Positions 62,100 through 64,000 of a stretch of DNA of 64,000 nt are shown one piece after another. The position numbers were made by a program, and so were the translations under genes. This DNA comes from Siphonodentalium dalli (lineage: Eukaryota; Mollusca; Scaphopoda; Gadilida; Siphonodentaliidae), in NCBI GenBank assembly GCA_032622095.1, contig CP136061.1:132440087-132504086 (forward strand), read 5' to 3'. Position 1 is the first letter of the stretch; each line of letters starts with the position of its first letter. Under the pieces are notes generated by a model. That model did not search any database, was not told where the DNA came from, and worked only from the letters and a program-made list of their open reading frames with translations.

Positions 62100-63715
62100 T
62101 GATGGGTACATGTTGGCATCATTTAGAATTTGCTCTTTCCAATAGGCCTATGTGTTGACTGCTTTGTTGATCATATTCTTCATTTCCATTTTACTCATAG
62201 GATGTTGAAGTATGTCTGTTAAAAGGATCTGTTTCTATATATAGAAATGACCAGTGTCCGGCTATCCATCCGGTCCGAATAGTTTGTTGTCCGGATGACA
62301 GGTCGCTTGAATATCTTTAATAATAATTAATATTATGAAAATTGGTAAATGTGTGAAAATTTTGTGGCCTTCAATCGCTTCATATGATTCCTGTATACAA
62401 CTGTCAGTAAGCCAGGCTTGGGGGGGGCACCATTTTGGGGGGCACGTTTTTACTAAATAAAAGTGGGTACTGGGCTTACTCACGAGGACACCCCCCCCCC
62501 CCCCCAATAATAATTCACACATCATTGGACTTTATTGATTTGGTACCTCTTTGACAGATCCAACAACTAAGAATAGAAAAAGATGTATATAATTCCAGTC
62601 CTTCCCATGAGACGGGAGTGATTGCTCTCGCACCCGTACACACTTGTAATTTTCAATTTCACGGGTGCTAAAATTCGCACCCGTTTCTCTTCTCAAAAAT
62701 ACTAATGGAGAATTTATTTTTTAAAGAAAAACAATTGGAAAAAGTGATAAAAGCACAGATGTGCTTGAGTATCTTCTATTCTACAGGATAGAAAGACGTG
62801 ATTGTATTCACCTTCCAAATGGTCAAAAATTATGGGTGGGCTTATCTACGAGGACCACCCCATGTTTTATTTAGGGTAAAAAACCCAGACTGGGCTTATC
62901 TTTGAGGATGGGCTTATTGACGGGTGTAGAGTATGAGAAAGTCCTGATCAATTACAAACTTTGTCTGGTCTGGATGGTCTGACCATTTCTGGCGGGTGTT
63001 TATGCCCCTTTTTGACTTAGAATTTGCTGATTATTTTGTTGTCTGGATGATATCTTGAATAGTATTTGACAGAATTTAAAGTGAGGGAATGGACCGTTCA
63101 TCACGAAGGTATGACTGACACAGAACGTGTTGCAGGGGAGAGCATGAGAGGGGGTCCTCCCTCATAGGTGGGGGTCCTGTAAAAAGGGTATCAAATGGGG
63201 CATTTCTTCGCATATCTCCATAATATAATCTACAAAAAATCCATCATAATTTCTTATCGTAATGCAGCCTTTCTGAAAGGTGCTGATATGGTTGTGCGAT
63301 TACACACCAGTAATTCCACTGTTAAAATAGCCAGGTACATGTATATTATCCAAGGCATGTCATTGCGAATTTGCTAATCGTTGCGAGAAAAAACGGGGGC
63401 AATGTATCCATTCTTGTTGACAAAACCCCGACAGTTTCTCAGAAATCGACACTAATTGTGTACTTAACTCATATTTAAATCGCGCACCCAGCTGCGTGAA
63501 TTTAAAACTGTTTTTGTAGCCCTCCTTTGGACTGACTATAGCTCAAGAGTGTTTTATAATAGTATGTATAAACTACTCATGCTGTTCCCATATTCTATAA
63601 TAGGCCTGATCAATGTCCTTAGCATAGATATAATATCTTTCTCCTTGTATTCGAAAGATTGTTTGATGACAAAGTATTTTGTTTGCTTTCATCACCATTT
63701 GGTTGATTGGTTTTT
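62100..63715. other. no recognisable gene
   Basis: Contains G- and C-homopolymers (62,420 and 62,492-62,506) and 'cacccgt' inverted motifs near 62,630-62,690 that resemble 25,060-25,150. Otherwise unassigned. Confidence 0.45.
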
Positions 63716-64000
63716 TAGTCGAGTTTTTTTCCAAAACTCCTCGACTTATAGTTTGATGAGGGACGGTGGGCGGGGCGGGCGGGCGGGCGGGCCGGCGGCG
63801 TATTTTGCTTATAACTCAACCGTTTATTGACGGATTAAAAAAAAAATTGGTGTGTGAGTACATATTCATGCACGGGTTTGTCTGCACATTTATTACAGAG
63901 TTATGGCCCTTTGCCATTTTTCACTGATTTTAGGCTTGTTAGCGCAACAACTTCAACAAACGTTATCTGATTCGATTGAAATTTGGGATATAGGTGTCTC
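63716..64000. repeat. 'gagttatggccctt' dispersed repeat, copy 2 (truncated by window end)
   Basis: Same order of motifs as 60,398 onward, including 'gatgagggacggtgg', 'cataactcaaccgttt'-like and 'cacatttattacagagttat'. Differs by small deletions, so it is an old copy. Confidence 0.7.

Overview
This is a gene-poor, AT-rich, intron- and transposon-laden eukaryotic window. It most likely comes from a lophotrochozoan, probably a bivalve mollusc. That guess rests on many TACATGTA-type motifs, several dispersed repeats of the kind common in bivalve genomes, and the transposon families present. It is an inference, not a species identification. There are no operons, Shine-Dalgarno sites or CRISPR arrays.

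One host gene is fully supported. A GPKOW orthologue (G-patch and KOW-domain spliceosomal protein) lies on the minus strand from 51,319 (start codon) to 19,179 (stop). I resolved 11 exons whose phases all join and whose boundaries all have GT/AG, giving a 536-residue protein. Nearly everything else between 19 and 51 kb is intronic mobile DNA. Intron 1 holds a structurally complete MULE transposon (47,697-50,928) with an 8-bp target duplication. Its intact four-exon transposase carries a PHD finger, a FLYWCH finger and a DDE core. Intron 1 also holds a hAT-like element nested inside a member of its own family (44,486-46,715). Intron 3 holds a PIF/Harbinger-like element carrying two further insertions. 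A piggyBac-like MITE lies directly against the donor of exon 4, and a 12-unit minisatellite has grown out of the exon 5 splice donor.

Left flank (1-19 kb): 1-5.3 kb is a patchwork of duplicated interspersed repeats, followed by a satellite of about 42-54 bp (6.0-6.9 kb). At 7.64-13.64 kb (+) there is a decayed copy of a large, apparently multicopy invertebrate ORF. It has an N-terminal Cys-rich region, a nuclease-like middle and a Cys-rich tail. It was split by a 1,605-bp element with an 8-bp target duplication that itself carries a decayed C2H2 zinc-finger array. 13.6-19 kb holds only MITEs, foldbacks and small duplications.

Right flank (51-64 kb): a non-LTR reverse-transcriptase scrap (53.4 kb), a near-perfect hairpin (54.95 kb), two broken RecQ-like helicase fragments in tandem (55.67 and 57.05-57.95 kb), a broken zinc-finger-like exon (59.2-59.5 kb, minus) and a Ty3/gypsy integrase 3' end (61.29-62.09 kb, minus). 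Two copies of a 'gagttatggccctt' repeat sit at 60.4 and 63.7 kb.

The only genes likely to make full-length proteins are GPKOW and the MULE transposase nested in its first intron on the same strand.
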